A stretch of DNA of 64,000 nt from Phenylobacterium sp. Root700 (GCF_001429025.1 NZ_LMHT01000007.1:66622-130621), one strand, 5' to 3'; positions 1-8,249 are shown, numbered from the stretch's first letter. Made by a program: numbers and translations. Notes: generated from the sequence alone by a model not told the origin.

Positions 1-3
1 CTT

Positions 4-47
4 GGGTCCCCGGATCGTCTTTCAGACGACCGGAGGATGACGAGCGG
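4..47. repeat. Intergenic palindromic repeat, family copy 1
   Basis: A GGGTCC block is followed by an internal hairpin (CCGG-A-TCGTCT, loop TTC, AGACGA-CCGG) and then by AGGATGACGAGCGG. The same two flanking blocks occur at 29625 and 29645-29658, but there they enclose a different hairpin. This is seen directly. That it belongs to a genome-wide intergenic repeat family is inference. It lies upstream of the nitronate monooxygenase gene and no gene is visible in positions 1-137. Confidence 0.6.
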
Positions 48-137
48 TATGCGCCACGCCCTTCCTGACGTCGGGTCACGGTTTCAATCGCCTGCGCCCG
101 GCGCCATCCTCCCGGCATAAGATTTGGGAGGATTTCG

Positions 138-1115
138 ATGACGCTGCACACTCCGCTTTGCGACCTGCTGGGGGTCAAGCACCCGATCATGCTCGCCGGC
201 ATGGGCGGCGTCTCCTACGCCGAACTGGTGGCCGCGGTGTCGAACGCCGGCGGCTACGGCGTGCTGGGCATGGCCGGCCGGACGCCCGAGTTCATCCGCG
301 ACGAGATGCGCAAGGTCAAAAGCCTGACCGACAAGCCGTTCGGCGTCGACTTGCTGGCCGCGAGCCCTGAGAGCCTGACCGCCGCCGTCGAGATCATCAT
401 CGAGGAAGGCGCCTCCAGCTTCGTCGCTGGCCTGGGCGTTCCCATGCCGATCATGGAGAAGCTCAAGAAGGCCGGGCTCAAGGTCATGGTCGTCTGCGGG
501 GCCGTGAAGCACGCGGTGAAGGCCGAGCAGGCCGGCTGCGATGCGGTGATCTGCCAGGGCGGCGAGGGTGGCGGTCACACCGGCCTGGTCGGCACCATGC
601 CGCTGGTCGCCCAGGCGGTCGAAGCCGTGAAAATCCCGGTGGTCGCCGCCGGCGGCCTCTATGACGGACGCGGCCTGGCCGCGGCCCTGGCGCTGGGCGC
701 CACCGGCGTCTGGATGGGCACCCGCTTCATCGCCTCCACCGAAGCCCATGCCGGCGAGCTCTACCGCGAGGCGATCCTGGAGGCGGCCGACGAGGACACC
801 ATCCGCACCCGCTCCTATTCGGGCAAGCCGATGCGGGTGAAGAAGAACCCCTATGTCGAGGAATGGGAGACCCGGCCCCAGGACATCCAGGCCTTCCCGA
901 TGCAGGCCATGGTCTCGCATCAAGCCGGCGCGATGGGCGGGATCGGCGGCCAGATCGAGGGCCTCGACCCCGACAAGTCCTGCTTCGCCATGGGTCAGTC
1001 GGCGGGCGGCGTCCACAGCGTGCTGCCGGCCGGCGAGATCGTGGAGCAACTGATCAAGGAAGCCGAGGCGGCGATCGACCGTACGGCGAAGCTGCGGACC
1101 AAGGTCGGGGCGTAA
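138..1115 (+). CDS. Nitronate monooxygenase (2-nitropropane dioxygenase family)
   Basis: This is a 325-residue FMN-dependent TIM-barrel enzyme of the NMO/2-nitropropane dioxygenase family, which oxidises alkyl nitronates or the respiratory toxin propionate-3-nitronate. The motif GGEGGGHTG sits at residues 141-149, and H147 is at the position of the family's catalytic His. The FMN phosphate loop AAGGLYDGRG and the segment GVWMGTRFIAS follow. Length fits the family. The ATG is preceded by GGGAGGA at a good distance. It is monocistronic and converges on the acyl-CoA dehydrogenase gene across a palindrome. Substrate is not deducible, and an enoyl-ACP reductase-like relative (FabK fold) is the main alternative. 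Confidence 0.85.
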   Translation: MTLHTPLCDLLGVKHPIMLAGMGGVSYAELVAAVSNAGGYGVLGMAGRTPEFIRDEMRKVKSLTDKPFGVDLLAASPESLTAAVEIIIEEGASSFVAGLGVPMPIMEKLKKAGLKVMVVCGAVKHAVKAEQAGCDAVICQGGEGGGHTGLVGTMPLVAQAVEAVKIPVVAAGGLYDGRGLAAALALGATGVWMGTRFIASTEAHAGELYREAILEAADEDTIRTRSYSGKPMRVKKNPYVEEWETRPQDIQAFPMQAMVSHQAGAMGGIGGQIEGLDPDKSCFAMGQSAGGVHSVLPAGEIVEQLIKEAEAAIDRTAKLRTKVGA

Positions 1116-1122
1116 CTCAAGG

Positions 1123-1161
1123 TGTCATCCCGGACGCCTGAAAGGGCTGTCCGGGATGACA
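1123..1161. repeat. Intergenic palindrome, GTCATCCCGGAC type
   Basis: A perfect 13-base inverted repeat, TGTCATCCCGGAC and GTCCGGGATGACA, is separated by 13 bases. It fills the gap between two convergent genes, so it could work as a bidirectional transcription stop, although there is no long T run. The core GTCATCC/GGATGAC is shared with the other two palindromic repeats in this window. Confidence 0.65.
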
Positions 1162-1168
1162 TTTGGTT

Positions 1169-2314
1169 TTACCCGTCGATATCCAGTCCGAGGGCGAGCC
1201 GGCCCGCATAGCGCAGCTGCGCCTTTTCCTGCAGCGGATGGAAGCGGGCGCCCTGCACGTCGCGGAAGGCGCGCTCCAGGCCGGTGTCGCGGTAGAACGA
1301 GGCCCCGCCCGCCGCCTCCATGGCGCGTTCCACGGTCCTGATCGCCGCCTGGCCCACCAGGGTCCGCCCGGTCATGGCGCGGCCGGTGGCTTCAGGTCCG
1401 GGGGTGCCGGTCTCGGCCAGGTGGATCATGTCGGCCAAGGCGATCTCGGCGGTATGGAAGGCGTTCTCCATGTCGCCGACCAGGTAGCAGAGCTGGCCGT
1501 CGTCCGGCTTCTTCCGTGCGATGGTCAGGGCCTTGGCGCGAGCCCCCTCGGCGACCCCGACATAGGCCGAATAGATGATGGCGAAGGCGATCATCGAGAT
1601 GGCGTGGAACAGTGGATGCCAGGCGCCTTGCGGGCGGCGGCCCGAGATCGCCGCGTCGGGGACGAAGACCTCCTTCAGCTCGACGTCGTGCGAGCCGGTG
1701 CCGCGCATCCCCAGCACCCGCCAGGTGTCGAGGATCCTGACGCCATCGGCCTTCATCGGCACGGCGAAGTGCAAGACCGTCGGGCCGGCCTCCGGATCGG
1801 CGTAGACCGCGCTGGTGACCAGCAGGTCGCCGGCCAGACAGCCGCTGGAGAAGACCTTGCGGGCGGTGATCTTGAAGCCGCCCTCGACCTTTTCCGCCGC
1901 GCCGCCGCTGTTTAGCCAGTCGGACCCGCCGCTGGAGATCAGCACCAGGTTCTCGGCCGCGACGCGCTTCAGCAGGCCCTCGGTCGGCGCCTTCTGCACC
2001 CGCCAGCGCCAGGCCGCGACCGCCACCAGGTGGCTGTGCATCGAGAAGGCCAGCGCCGTCGAACTGCAGGCCGCGCCCAGTCGGCGGATCGCCTGGCAGA
2101 TTTCCGCGACCTCCGCGCCGCCGCCGCCCAGTTCGGCCGGGACGAGCGCGCTGAAAAAGCCCTGCGCCTTGAGTTGGGCGTAGGCGTCGAAGACGAAACT
2201 GTCCTCGGCGTCGTGCAAAGCGGCCTGCGCGGAAATTTCGGCTGCGATGAGATCGGCGCGCGCCAGCCAGTCGATCTTGGTCGGCGTGGTTTCGGTTTGG
2301 ACGTCGAGCAACAT
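1169..2314 (-). CDS. Acyl-CoA dehydrogenase family flavoprotein
   Basis: The 381-residue protein has the acyl-CoA dehydrogenase fold: an N-terminal helical domain with LVPAELGGGGAEV (about residues 57-69), a middle beta domain (FKITARKVFSSG through RVLGMRGTGSHDVEL), and a C-terminal helical domain ending in FRDVQGARFHPLQEK. That ending resembles the flavin monooxygenase/DszC-like branch as much as classical beta-oxidation enzymes, so the reaction (dehydrogenation or hydroxylation) is open. The ATG follows AAGGAG. It is divergent from an HxlR regulator, with tandem operator-like repeats between them, and is probably controlled by it. Confidence 0.8.
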   Translation of the reverse strand: MLLDVQTETTPTKIDWLARADLIAAEISAQAALHDAEDSFVFDAYAQLKAQGFFSALVPAELGGGGAEVAEICQAIRRLGAACSSTALAFSMHSHLVAVAAWRWRVQKAPTEGLLKRVAAENLVLISSGGSDWLNSGGAAEKVEGGFKITARKVFSSGCLAGDLLVTSAVYADPEAGPTVLHFAVPMKADGVRILDTWRVLGMRGTGSHDVELKEVFVPDAAISGRRPQGAWHPLFHAISMIAFAIIYSAYVGVAEGARAKALTIARKKPDDGQLCYLVGDMENAFHTAEIALADMIHLAETGTPGPEATGRAMTGRTLVGQAAIRTVERAMEAAGGASFYRDTGLERAFRDVQGARFHPLQEKAQLRYAGRLALGLDIDG

Positions 2315-2386
2315 GTTCAGCTCCTTGAGCCAGGGATAGGTTTCCCCCTGTCGTCGGTAAGCTCTCAGGTCCGGTTCGGCGCGGCC

Positions 2387-2425
2387 AGTTCAGGAACTGA
2401 ACTTGCCCGGTACAGGAAATGAACT
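2387..2425. promoter_or_regulatory. Tandem operator between acyl-CoA dehydrogenase and HxlR genes
   Basis: A perfect inverted repeat AGTTCAG-GAA-CTGAACT lies at 2387-2403. Its right part, CAGGAACTGAACT, recurs as CAGGAAATGAACT at 2413-2425 with a 22-base period, about two helical turns. The sites sit in the 166-base gap between the divergent genes. Binding by the adjacent HxlR protein is inference. Confidence 0.65.
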
Positions 2426-2452
2426 AGGCCCCGGTCGGCCACGGGCCTAGTT
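2422..2452 (+). terminator. Leader hairpin upstream of the HxlR gene
   Basis: A perfect 10-base stem AACTAGGCCC / GGGCCTAGTT with an 11-base loop is followed by TT. It begins inside the second operator repeat and ends 28 bases before the regulator's ATG. It could be an attenuator or part of the operator. The T run is too short for a confident terminator. Confidence 0.4.
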
Positions 2453-2480
2453 TGCGCTTGCGCCTTCTTGGAGGAAACCC

Positions 2481-3179
2481 ATGACCCAGGGCAGCTACAG
2501 GCAATTCTGCCCGGTCTCGATGGCGGCGGAGGTCCTGTGTACGCGCTGGACCATTGTCTTGCTGCGCGAACTCGTGGCCGGCTCGACGCGTTTCAACGAT
2601 CTGCGGCGCGGGGTGCCGCGCATGTCGCCGGCGCTGCTGTCGCAGCGGCTGAAGGAACTGGAGGTCGCCGGCATTGTCCGCCGCGATCCATCGCGGGCCG
2701 ACCCCAGCATCCACGAATATCGCCTGACGACCGCCGGCGAGGAACTGGCCCCGCTGGTCGATGCGTTCGGCATATGGGGCCAGCGCTGGATCTCCACCGA
2801 GCTTTCGTTACAGCACCTCGATGCGACCCTGCTGATGTGGGACATGCGCCGCAACCTCGATCCGACGCCGATGCCCAAGCGGCGCAGCACGGTCCAGTTC
2901 CGGTTTCCAGAACTGCCGCCGATCCAGCGCTCCTGGTGGTTGCTGGTCGATCCCGACGGGACCGTCGATCTCTGCTCGATCGATCCCGGGTTCAATGTCG
3001 ACCTCTTCGTCTCCACCGATTTGCGGACCATGACCGCGATCTGGATGGGGGTGGAGACCGTGGCCGGGGGGCTTCGCGCCGAGCGCCTCGCCCTCACGGG
3101 CGATCGCCAACTTGCCGCCGACATGCAGACTTGGCTCGGCCTCAGCCCCTTCGCCAAGGAGCGTAAGCTCGCGAGCTGA
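2481..3179 (+). CDS. HxlR family transcriptional regulator with C-terminal extension
   Basis: This is a DNA-binding regulator of 232 residues. Residues 1-100 form an HxlR-type winged helix (CPVSMAAEVLCTRWTIVLLREL, FNDLRRGVPRMSPALLSQRLKEL). Classical HxlR proteins stop near residue 110-120. Here about 120 further residues follow, with a hydrophobic alternating pattern suggestive of a sterol-carrier-like ligand domain, so an effector may be a lipid or acyl compound (inference). The ATG is preceded by GGAGGAAA. It is divergent from the acyl-CoA dehydrogenase gene. Confidence 0.85.
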   Translation: MTQGSYRQFCPVSMAAEVLCTRWTIVLLRELVAGSTRFNDLRRGVPRMSPALLSQRLKELEVAGIVRRDPSRADPSIHEYRLTTAGEELAPLVDAFGIWGQRWISTELSLQHLDATLLMWDMRRNLDPTPMPKRRSTVQFRFPELPPIQRSWWLLVDPDGTVDLCSIDPGFNVDLFVSTDLRTMTAIWMGVETVAGGLRAERLALTGDRQLAADMQTWLGLSPFAKERKLAS

Positions 3180-3188
3180 ACGCGAACT

Positions 3189-3219
3189 CGCCCGCCCCCG
3201 GGGAGGTCGGGGGCGGGCG
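3189..3219. terminator. GC-rich hairpin between convergent genes
   Basis: A 12-base stem CGCCCGCCCCCG / CGGGGGCGGGCG with a 7-base loop lies between the stop codons of the HxlR and wrbA genes. The stem is very stable but no T run follows on either strand, so intrinsic termination is uncertain. Confidence 0.45.
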
Positions 3220-3260
3220 TCGCGTCGGAGCAGGTGGGGGTTCCCGCTCTTTGCGGATGG

Positions 3261-3860
3261 CTAGGCCGCGATCTTGGCGGCGATCTCGGCGGTGTGGCGG
3301 CCCTGGTAGCGGGCGCCTTCCAGTTCATTGGCGCTGGGCTGACGCGAACCGTCGCCGGCGGTGATCGTCGAGGCCCCGTAGGGCGATCCGCCGGTGATCT
3401 CGTCCAGTCGCATCTGGCCGGCCCAGGCGTAGGGCAGGCCGACGATGACCATGCCGTGGTGCAGCAACTGGGTGATCGTCGACATGATCGTCGTTTCTTG
3501 GCCGCCATGCTGGGTGGCGGTGGAGGTGAAGACCCCGCCGACCTTGCCGACCAGGGCGCCCTTGGCCCACAGGCCGCCGGTCTGATCCCAGAACGCCGCC
3601 ATCTGCGAGGCCATCCGGCCATAGCGGGTGCCGACACCCAGGATGATCGCGTCATAGTTGGCGAGGTCGGCGACCGTGGCGATCGGAGCGTCCTGGTCCA
3701 TCTTGTAGTGCGAAGCCTTGGCCAGCTCTTCCGGCACGGTCTCGGGCACGCGCTTGATGTCGACGGTCGCGCCGGCTTCGCGGGCGCCTTCGGCGACGGC
3801 CTTGGCCATGGTTTCGATGTGGCCGTAGGTCGAATGGTAGAGGACGAGGATCTTGGTCAC
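3261..3860 (-). CDS. wrbA: NAD(P)H:quinone oxidoreductase WrbA
   Basis: A flavodoxin-like FMN protein of 199 residues, the usual WrbA length, it reduces quinones by two electrons and so avoids semiquinone radicals. The FMN phosphate loop [11 protein letters not shown] (residues 9-19), [11 protein letters not shown], and [13 protein letters not shown] with the WrbA-specific insert are all present. It lies 74 bases downstream of the pirin gene on the same strand and is probably co-transcribed with it. The LysR regulator beyond pirin is the likely controller, which suggests a quinone or electrophile stress module. Confidence 0.95.
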   Translation of the reverse strand: MTKILVLYHSTYGHIETMAKAVAEGAREAGATVDIKRVPETVPEELAKASHYKMDQDAPIATVADLANYDAIILGVGTRYGRMASQMAAFWDQTGGLWAKGALVGKVGGVFTSTATQHGGQETTIMSTITQLLHHGMVIVGLPYAWAGQMRLDEITGGSPYGASTITAGDGSRQPSANELEGARYQGRHTAEIAAKIAA

Positions 3861-3934
3861 GGAGAGTTTCCTGAGCTGAAGCTGGAAATGCGGGGAGGAG
3901 CGGCCCGGGCCGATAGACCCGGGCCGTCGTTGGA

Positions 3935-4633
3935 CTAGGCGGCGTCGACGAGCACGAGCTCGGCGTCTTCGAGGGCGGTGACGCGAACCGTGGCCTCGTC
4001 GCGGATCGCCAGGCCGTCGCGGGCCTTGGCGGTGACGCCGTTCACTTCGATGGAGCCGGTGGCCGGCACCAGGTAGGCGTAGCGGCCTTCACCGAGCTGA
4101 TATTCGGCGGTTTCGCCGGCCTTCAACGTGGCGGCCACGACCCGGCCGTCGGCGCGGATCGGCAGCACGTCGGTGTCGCCGTCGATGCCGCTGGCCAGGG
4201 TCACGAACTTCCCGGCGCGGTCGCCCTTGGGGAAGGGCTTGGCGCCCCAGGAGGGCTCGCCGCCGGCCTTGGTCGGCAGGATCCAGATCTGGAACAGCGT
4301 GGTGTCTTCGTTCTCGACGTTGAACTCGGCGTGGCGGATGCCCGAGCCGGCGCTCATCACCTGAACGTCGCCGGCCTCGGTGCGGCCGGTGTTGCCCAGG
4401 CTGTCCTGGTGAGTGATCGCGCCGCTGCGGACATAGGTGATGATCTCCATGTTCGCGTGGGGATGCGGCGGGAAGCCGGAGTTCGGCGCGATCTTGTCGT
4501 CGTTCCACACGCGCAGGGCGCCCCAGCTCATCCGCTTGGGATCGTTGTACTCCGCGAAGGAGAAGTGATGCTTGGCGTCGAGCCAACCGTGGTTGGCGCC
4601 GCCGAGGGTTTCAAAGGGTCGATGGTCAATCAT
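3935..4633 (-). CDS. Pirin family protein (YhhW-like bicupin)
   Basis: A 232-residue bicupin with the metal ligands of the E. coli YhhW type in the N-terminal cupin: H57 and H59 in PHPHANMEI, and H101 and E103 in GIRHAEFN. YhhW has quercetin 2,3-dioxygenase activity in vitro, but the physiological substrate of bacterial pirins is unsettled. It is first in a two-gene unit with wrbA and is transcribed divergently from a LysR regulator, a common arrangement for pirins in proteobacteria. Confidence 0.9.
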   Translation of the reverse strand: MIDHRPFETLGGANHGWLDAKHHFSFAEYNDPKRMSWGALRVWNDDKIAPNSGFPPHPHANMEIITYVRSGAITHQDSLGNTGRTEAGDVQVMSAGSGIRHAEFNVENEDTTLFQIWILPTKAGGEPSWGAKPFPKGDRAGKFVTLASGIDGDTDVLPIRADGRVVAATLKAGETAEYQLGEGRYAYLVPATGSIEVNGVTAKARDGLAIRDEATVRVTALEDAELVLVDAA

Positions 4634-4704
4634 CGTCTGGTCTCCCGGAGGCGATCTCGAAGGGACCGCCTGTTCGAAGAAATAGGTAGCGCCCTTGCCG
4701 GAAC

Positions 4705-4737
4705 TTCGAAATAGAAACGATAGAAACCAACTGTTTC
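4705..4737. promoter_or_regulatory. Operator-like repeats in the pirin-LysR divergent region
   Basis: TTCGAA at 4705-4710 is followed by two ATAGAAAC direct repeats (4711-4718 and 4720-4727, period 9). The second overlaps an inverted repeat GAAAC-CAACT-GTTTC at 4723-4737. The last element ends 10 bases before the LysR start codon, which would suit autorepression together with control of the pirin-wrbA pair. Binding is inferred. Confidence 0.55.
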
Positions 4738-4747
4738 CAAAAGTGAC

Positions 4748-5665
4748 ATGTCAAAACTTCCTGACTTCGAGGCCTGGGCGATCTTCGCCAAGGTGGCCGA
4801 GACCGGCTCCTTCGCTCGTGCGGCCGAGGATCTGGAGCTATCGAAGGCGACGGTCTCCAAGGCTGTCAGCCGATTGGAAGCGCGGCTGGGCTCCAGCCTG
4901 TTCCACCGAACCTCGCGCCGCATTTCCCTGACCGAGAGCGGGCGGACCGCGCTGGAGCGGGCCAATCGCATCCTCTCCGAAGGCGAGGCGGTGGAGGCCG
5001 AGACCGCCGCCCAGTCGGCGATCCCGCGCGGCCAGGTCCGGCTGGCGGCGCCGACATCCTTTGGTCTGCTGCACCTCGCGCCGATCCTGCCCGACTTCCT
5101 GGCGCGCTACCCGGAGGTCTCGATCGACCTCAACCTGGCCGACCACAAGGTCGATCTGGTCGCCGAGGGCTTCGATCTGGCGATCCGCATCGCGCGGCTG
5201 CAGGACTCCTCGCTGCTGGCCCGAAAGCTTTGCGACATGAAGATCATGCTGGTCGGGGCGCCGGGCTATTTCGAAGCGTTCGGGCGGCCGACCCATCCGC
5301 GCGACCTGATGGAGCATCGGTGCTTCACCTACACCAACATCGAGAGCCCTGAGATCTGGCGGTTCTCGCATCCGGTGGAGGGTGAGCAGACGGTGAACGT
5401 GAGCGGCCCGATGCGGGTCAACAGCTCCGAGAGCCTGAGCGCCTCGCTGCGGGCTGGTCTCGGCGTCGCCCTACAGCCGGAGTTCATCTGCTGGGAGGAT
5501 TTGAGGAGCGGGGCTCTGGAGGCGGTGATGTGCGAGTGGTCGCCGCCGCTGCCGGCCCTACATCTGGTCAGCCCGCCCGGCCGCCTGCGACCGGCGCGGG
5601 TGAAGGTGCTGTTCGACTTCCTGGCCGAGCGGCTGGCCGCCGCGCCCTGGACGACAGACGCCTAG
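4748..5665 (+). CDS. LysR family transcriptional regulator
   Basis: A 305-residue protein with an N-terminal LysR winged helix (FAKVAETGSFARAAEDLELS, then TVSKAVSRLEARLGSSLFHR) and a periplasmic-binding-protein-like effector domain from about residue 95, starting GQVRLAAPTSFGLLHLAPILP. Length is typical. It belongs to the large group that regulates divergent oxidoreductase or pirin genes. The ATG at 4748 lies just after the operator-like repeats. The effector is unknown. Confidence 0.92.
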   Translation: MSKLPDFEAWAIFAKVAETGSFARAAEDLELSKATVSKAVSRLEARLGSSLFHRTSRRISLTESGRTALERANRILSEGEAVEAETAAQSAIPRGQVRLAAPTSFGLLHLAPILPDFLARYPEVSIDLNLADHKVDLVAEGFDLAIRIARLQDSSLLARKLCDMKIMLVGAPGYFEAFGRPTHPRDLMEHRCFTYTNIESPEIWRFSHPVEGEQTVNVSGPMRVNSSESLSASLRAGLGVALQPEFICWEDLRSGALEAVMCEWSPPLPALHLVSPPGRLRPARVKVLFDFLAERLAAAPWTTDA

Positions 5666-5684
5666 AGCTGCGCTCTAGATTTTT
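5662..5684 (+). terminator. Short intrinsic terminator at the LysR stop codon
   Basis: The stem CTAGAGC / GCTCTAG (5662-5668, 5672-5678) has loop TGC and is followed by ATTTTTG. The hairpin includes the TAG stop codon. The seven-pair stem is modest, so this is a candidate. Confidence 0.5.
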
Positions 5685-5735
5685 GTCTGTCGCGCTTTCT
5701 GGCGGCGAACCGGTCCCCACGTCGCCGGAAAGCGC

Positions 5736-6254
5736 TTAGCTTCCCTGGAAAAAGGCGGCCGGATCGCGGTTGAAGCGGCCGAAGGTGGCGAGGCAGCCCT
5801 GCCAGATTCCCAGGTGCTGCTTCATCTCCGCCGCCGAGAGCCGCGAGGTCAGCATGGCGGCGTACATGACGTTGGAGCGTCCGTCGTCCGTCAGGTAGCC
5901 GCGGCACGCGACCTGGGTGCGGTTGAAGTCGTTGATCTGCTGCAGGTTCGGGCCCCGGCGTTCGAACGCCGTGGAGAAGGCCACCGCGCCGCAGGCCTTG
6001 CCGGTCTCGTCGCATTGCACGAACTGGGCGCCGAACTTGCCGCCGGGCGTGGCGATGTCGAGCACCACCATGCCCTTGCCGCTCGAGGCCACGCCAGCCT
6101 TGGCGTCCATGCCGTTCAGCAGCCCGACCAGCGCCTTTGGGTCGCGGGCGTCGAAGGTCGCGGCCTTGGCGGCGGCCGGGGCGGGCTTGGCCGGCGCGGC
6201 GAACGCCGCGTTCGCGCTCGCGGCGATGGCCAGGGCGATGATGACGAGGCGCAT
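5736..6254 (-). CDS. Exported YbjN-domain protein, function unknown
   Basis: A 172-residue protein with a cleavable signal peptide (hydrophobic VIIALAIAASANAAFA, likely cut after AFA), then an Ala/Pro/Lys linker. The globular domain starts at FDARDPKALVGLLNGM and carries FVQCDETGKACGAVAFS and INDFNRTQVACRGYLTDDG. This matches the general shape of YbjN-type sensory domains. The three cysteines in the mature part could form a disulfide in the periplasm. It is monocistronic, with no functional clue from its neighbours. Confidence 0.75.
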   Translation of the reverse strand: MRLVIIALAIAASANAAFAAPAKPAPAAAKAATFDARDPKALVGLLNGMDAKAGVASSGKGMVVLDIATPGGKFGAQFVQCDETGKACGAVAFSTAFERRGPNLQQINDFNRTQVACRGYLTDDGRSNVMYAAMLTSRLSAAEMKQHLGIWQGCLATFGRFNRDPAAFFQGS

Positions 6255-6338
6255 GGTGGTCTCCGGAAGATCGGTCTTTGTGGCTAACGCCCGCGCAGGC
6301 CTGATGACAAGCCGATGCAGGCGGATTTAAGTGCGGCC

Positions 6339-6767
6339 ATGCGTTCGGCCCTGATCGTGCTCGCCCTTTCCGTCCTCGCCCTGCCGGCCTTCGCCCAGGA
6401 GCGAACGATCGAGATGCGCGACGCCCTGGTGAACCTGGCCCGGGTGCTGGGCGAAAGCCACGCCCTGCGTCAGGCGTGCGAGGGGAGCGACGATCAGTAC
6501 TGGCGCGCCCGCATGACGCGCCTGGCCGAGACAGAGCAGGCCGAGCCTGAGTTGGAGCAGGAGATGAAGGACGGCTTCAACGCCGGCGTCGCCGAGACCA
6601 AGCGGCTCTATCCTGCCTGTGGAGACTCGACGCGCCGGGCCCAAGGGCTGGCGGCGGCGCGTGGACGCGAGATCGCGCTTGGCCTTTCGCAGGCCAAATA
6701 CCGGGTGATCACGGTGCTTCCGCCGCAGAGCGAGCAGGACGTGACGGCGCAGCCTTCCACGCGCTAG
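6339..6767 (+). CDS. TIGR02301-type exported alphaproteobacterial protein
   Basis: A small exported protein of 142 residues. I chose the ATG at 6339 because it starts directly with the signal peptide MRSALIVLALSVLALPAFAQ; an upstream in-frame ATG at 6315 would add eight residues and spoil it. The mature part holds LVNLARVLGESHALRQACEG and the charged tail typical of the TIGR02301 family of unknown function, found in alphaproteobacteria. Two cysteines (in RQACEG and YPACGD) may pair. It sits 29 bases upstream of the stomatin gene, possibly co-transcribed. Confidence 0.75.
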   Translation: MRSALIVLALSVLALPAFAQERTIEMRDALVNLARVLGESHALRQACEGSDDQYWRARMTRLAETEQAEPELEQEMKDGFNAGVAETKRLYPACGDSTRRAQGLAAARGREIALGLSQAKYRVITVLPPQSEQDVTAQPSTR

Positions 6768-6796
6768 GGTGTTCTCCGGTTCTCGGAGAGGTTGTC

Positions 6797-7786
6797 ATGG
6801 AATTGGCTACGGCCGTCGTGCTGCTTGTGCTGGCGCTGGTGATCCTGTTCGGGGCCATCAAGATCGTTCCTCAGGGCCGCGAATACACCGTCGAACGTTT
6901 TGGGCGCTACACCCGGACCCTGCCGCCCGGCATCGCCTTCCTGACGCCCTTCGTCGAGGGGATCGGCCGCCGGGTGAACATGATGGAGCAGGTCCTCGAC
7001 GTGCCCCAGCAGGAGGTCATCACCAAGGACAACGCCGTGGTGAAGGTCGACGGCATCGTCTTTATCCAGGTGATGGACGCCGCCGCCGCCGCCTACCGGG
7101 TCGACAACCTCAACTACGCCATCGCCCAGCTCTGCATGACCAATTTGCGCACCGTGGTCGGCTCGATGGAGCTGGACGAGGTGCTGTCGCAGCGTGACCA
7201 GATCAACACCCGCCTGCTGCATGTGATCGACGCGGCCACCGGCCCCTGGGGCGTGAAGGTGGCGCGGATCGAGATCAAGGATCTGATGCCGCCGCCGGAC
7301 ATCACCAACGCCATGGCCCGCCAGATGAAGGCCGAGCGCGAGCGTCGCGCGGTCATCACTGAAGCCGACGGCGAGAAGTCCGCCGCCATCGCCCGCGCCG
7401 AGGGCGCCAAGCAGGCCGCCATCCTGGAGGCCGAAGGCCGCCGCGAAGCGGCCTATCGCGACGCTGAAGCCCGCGAACGCGAGGCCGAGGCCGAGGCCAA
7501 GGCGACGGCCATGGTGTCGGAGGCCATCGCCCGCGGCGACGTCAACGCCATCAACTACTTCATCGCCCAGAAGTACGTCGAAGCCTTCGCCAAGCTGGCC
7601 GAGAGCCCCAACCAGAAGACCGTGATCGTGCCGGCTGAAATGTCGGCCTTGGTCGGGTCGCTGGCCGGCGTCGGCGAGCTGGTGAAGACCATCCAGAGCG
7701 ACCGCCCGCCGGTGGCGGCCCGCGCCGCGCCCGCCGCCGCGCCGCGCCCGCCGCGCGGACCGGCTGTCCCGCCGACGGGAGCCTGA
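6797..7786 (+). CDS. SPFH/Band 7 (stomatin/QmcA-like) membrane protein
   Basis: A 329-residue stomatin-like protein (paraslipin). It has one N-terminal membrane segment (about residues 4-24, VVLLVLALVILFGAIKI), then the SPFH domain with VPQGREYTVERFGRYTRTLPPG and NAVVKVDGIVFIQVMDA. A long Ala/Glu/Arg-rich coiled coil (about residues 180-255) and a Pro/Ala-rich tail follow. Such proteins oligomerise in the inner membrane and organise microdomains or act with proteases. It lies four bases upstream of an NfeD gene, the classical partner of slipins. Confidence 0.92.
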   Translation: MELATAVVLLVLALVILFGAIKIVPQGREYTVERFGRYTRTLPPGIAFLTPFVEGIGRRVNMMEQVLDVPQQEVITKDNAVVKVDGIVFIQVMDAAAAAYRVDNLNYAIAQLCMTNLRTVVGSMELDEVLSQRDQINTRLLHVIDAATGPWGVKVARIEIKDLMPPPDITNAMARQMKAERERRAVITEADGEKSAAIARAEGAKQAAILEAEGRREAAYRDAEAREREAEAEAKATAMVSEAIARGDVNAINYFIAQKYVEAFAKLAESPNQKTVIVPAEMSALVGSLAGVGELVKTIQSDRPPVAARAAPAAAPRPPRGPAVPPTGA

Positions 7787-7790
7787 CCCC

Positions 7791-8249
7791 ATGGGCGGGT
7801 TCGCCGAATTCTATGTCGCCTACGGGTTTTGGGTCTGGGTGGCGATCGCCGCCGCCGTGCTCGCGGTCGAGGTTTCGACCGGATCTGGATGGCTGCTGTG
7901 GCCGGCGGCCTCCGCCGCGGCGGTGGCGTTCGTCAGCCTGATCACTCGCAACCCGGCACTGGAGATCGGCCTGTTCGCAGTCCTGACCATCGCCACCACC
8001 CTGGCGGCGCGCAGGTTCTGGCCCAGGACCGCCAGCGACTCGAAGGACATCAACGACAACGTCGCCCGGCTGGTGGGCCATAGGGGCCGCGTCGCCACGG
8101 CGTTCGTCGGCGGCGCCGGGCGGGTGATGGTCGACGGCAAGGAGTGGGCCGCCGAATCCGAGGATGGCGGCGTGCTGGAGATCGAGTCGGTCGTCGAGGT
8201 GGTCGGGCTCAGCGCCGGGACGCGGCTTCGGGTTCGGTCGATCCACTGA
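7791..8249 (+). CDS. NfeD family membrane protein
   Basis: A 152-residue short NfeD: two to three N-terminal membrane segments (AYGFWVWVAIAAAVLAVEV, LLWPAASAAAVAFVSLI, LFAVLTIATTLAARRF) and a C-terminal OB-fold (DNVARLVGHRGRVATAFVGGAGRVMVDG). It lacks the serine protease domain of long NfeD proteins. It partners the SPFH protein four bases upstream. Its last 41 bases overlap the end of the convergent MarR gene. Confidence 0.9.
   Translation: MGGFAEFYVAYGFWVWVAIAAAVLAVEVSTGSGWLLWPAASAAAVAFVSLITRNPALEIGLFAVLTIATTLAARRFWPRTASDSKDINDNVARLVGHRGRVATAFVGGAGRVMVDGKEWAAESEDGGVLEIESVVEVVGLSAGTRLRVRSIH

Noticed and set aside
84-1049. A 321-codon frame antisense to the nitronate monooxygenase
   Set aside because: His/Asp/Gly-rich shadow composition and no start context; the sense gene has clear motifs.
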